Assembly (NCBI RefSeq): GCF_006516955.1
Contig: NZ_VHLG01000005.1
Location: 1-64,000, forward strand
Length of the DNA stretch: 64,000 nt
Reading direction: 5' to 3'
From: Martelella alba
Lineage (GTDB): Bacteria; Pseudomonadota; Alphaproteobacteria; Rhizobiales; Rhizobiaceae
The notes beneath the pieces were generated by a model. That model saw only the letters and a list, made by a program, of their open reading frames with translations, did no database searches and was not told the origin of the DNA. Below are positions 63,227 through 64,000 of the stretch, piece by piece. How positions within the stretch are numbered: position 1 is the stretch's first letter; the number at the start of each line of letters is the position of its first letter. The position numbers and the translations under genes are program-made.

Positions 63227-64000
63227 ATGACCGTATTTCATCGCAACGAGTTTCGCGAAGCCCTGCCCGAAGAGCTCAAGGGCGGGGTTGTGGCCATCGG
63301 TAATTTCGATGGCGTTCACCGGGGCCACCGGGTCGTGCTGGAGCGGGCGCTGGCGCTTGCCGGTGAGCGGGACTGTCCCGCACTGGTGCTGACATTTGAG
63401 CCGCATCCGCGATCTGTCTTCAATCCCAAGGCGCCGGTTTTCCGTCTGACACCGGCGCCGATGAAGGCACGTCTCCTGGAGTTGATGGGCTATCACGCTG
63501 TCATCGAATATCCGTTTGACCGGACTTTCTCGCAGCGTTCGCCGGAGGAATTCGTCACCACTGTCCTGCGGGACTGGCTGGGGGCAAGTGAAGTCGTAAC
63601 GGGGTTCGACTTTCATTTTGGCCGCAACCGGGAGGGCGGACCGGCTTTTCTGATGGATGCCGGCAAGCGCCACGGTTTCGGTGTGACGCTGATGGATGCC
63701 TTCCGCGATGAGAATGCCGAGGTGGTGTCATCAAGCCGGATCCGCGATCTGTTGACGCGCGGCGATGTTGTGGCTGCTTCCGGCCTGCTCGGTTATCGCT
63801 ATACCGTCATGGGAGAGGTGATCCATGGCGAAAAACTGGGGCGCACACTCGGCTTTCCCACCGCCAATATGGCTTTCGATCCCGATGCCAAACTCAGTCC
63901 GGGCATCTATGCCGTGCGTTATCGCCGTCCATGCGGCACGCTGCATGACGGCGTTGCAAGCTTTGGCCGCCGCCCGACGGTGGTTGAAGATGGGCGTCCG
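63227..64000 (+). CDS. ribF: Bifunctional riboflavin kinase / FAD synthetase, 3' end cut by window
   Basis: The first 258 codons are present. The adenylyltransferase domain shows VAIGNFDGVHRGH near residue 24 and VVSSSRIRDLL near residue 168; the flavokinase domain begins with GRTLGFPTANM near residue 205. It makes FMN and FAD from riboflavin. The ATG at 63227 lies 60 bases past the HAD stop. The reading frame is open to the window end. Confidence 0.96.
   Translation, partial: MTVFHRNEFREALPEELKGGVVAIGNFDGVHRGHRVVLERALALAGERDCPALVLTFEPHPRSVFNPKAPVFRLTPAPMKARLLELMGYHAVIEYPFDRTFSQRSPEEFVTTVLRDWLGASEVVTGFDFHFGRNREGGPAFLMDAGKRHGFGVTLMDAFRDENAEVVSSSRIRDLLTRGDVVAASGLLGYRYTVMGEVIHGEKLGRTLGFPTANMAFDPDAKLSPGIYAVRYRRPCGTLHDGVASFGRRPTVVEDGRP

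Overview
The window looks like the chromosome of a Rhizobiaceae-type alphaproteobacterium; the genus is not resolved. The evidence is the hisZ-hisG pair, groES-groEL under a perfect CIRCE element, a NagD-like HAD gene followed by ribF, small DUF1127 genes, and three copies of a mosaic palindromic intergenic element resembling the rhizobial RIME family. GC is high and many long antisense frames are only codon-bias shadows.

The first ~46.8 kb is accessory and catabolic. Locus A (1.1-12.3 kb) has a LysR regulator, an NMT1/THI5-type ABC importer, a Rieske oxygenase, a DUF1152 protein, an aldo/keto reductase, an ATZ/TRZ-type amidohydrolase, a TauD-type dioxygenase and an orphan riboflavin synthase under an FMN riboswitch. 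Locus B (12.3-20.6 kb) has two related LysR regulators, a second Rieske oxygenase, and a cupin / cysteine hydrolase / AtzH-HpxZ-like / amidase / HpxW-like Ntn-hydrolase set, which resembles the late amide-cleaving steps of ureide, oxalurate or cyanurate breakdown. Locus C (20.8-28.2 kb) is a creatininase-family hydrolase, a CocE/NonD hydrolase and a polyamine-type ABC importer with a fused permease. Locus D (28.4-38.0 kb) is a PNPOx-like flavoprotein, a second NMT1-type importer with an alcohol dehydrogenase embedded in it, two cytosine-deaminase-like amidohydrolases, a questin-oxidase-like protein and a flavin monooxygenase-like protein. Locus E (38.2-46.8 kb) is a carbohydrate import and catabolism set: a CUT1 ABC importer, an SDR, a DeoR repressor, a BtpA-family protein and an FGGY kinase.

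From 47.1 kb onward the content is mostly housekeeping: Fe-type superoxide dismutase, a Bcr/CflA-type exporter, a GlxA-type regulator with an isochorismatase-family hydrolase, a secreted PAP2 phosphatase with an autotransporter-type tail, hisZG, a glutathione transferase, a MarR-FUSC efflux pair, groESL, a chromate transporter, a HAD phosphatase and the start of ribF.

Read together, loci A, B and D suggest uptake and stepwise destruction of nitrogen-containing heterocycles: import by NMT1-type binding proteins, ring oxidation by Rieske, 2-oxoglutarate and flavin enzymes, deamination or ring opening by amidohydrolases, then release of ammonia by amidases. The substrates cannot be read from sequence. 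Short motifs shared between promoters at 6.66, 6.74 and 10.34 kb support co-regulation inside locus A.
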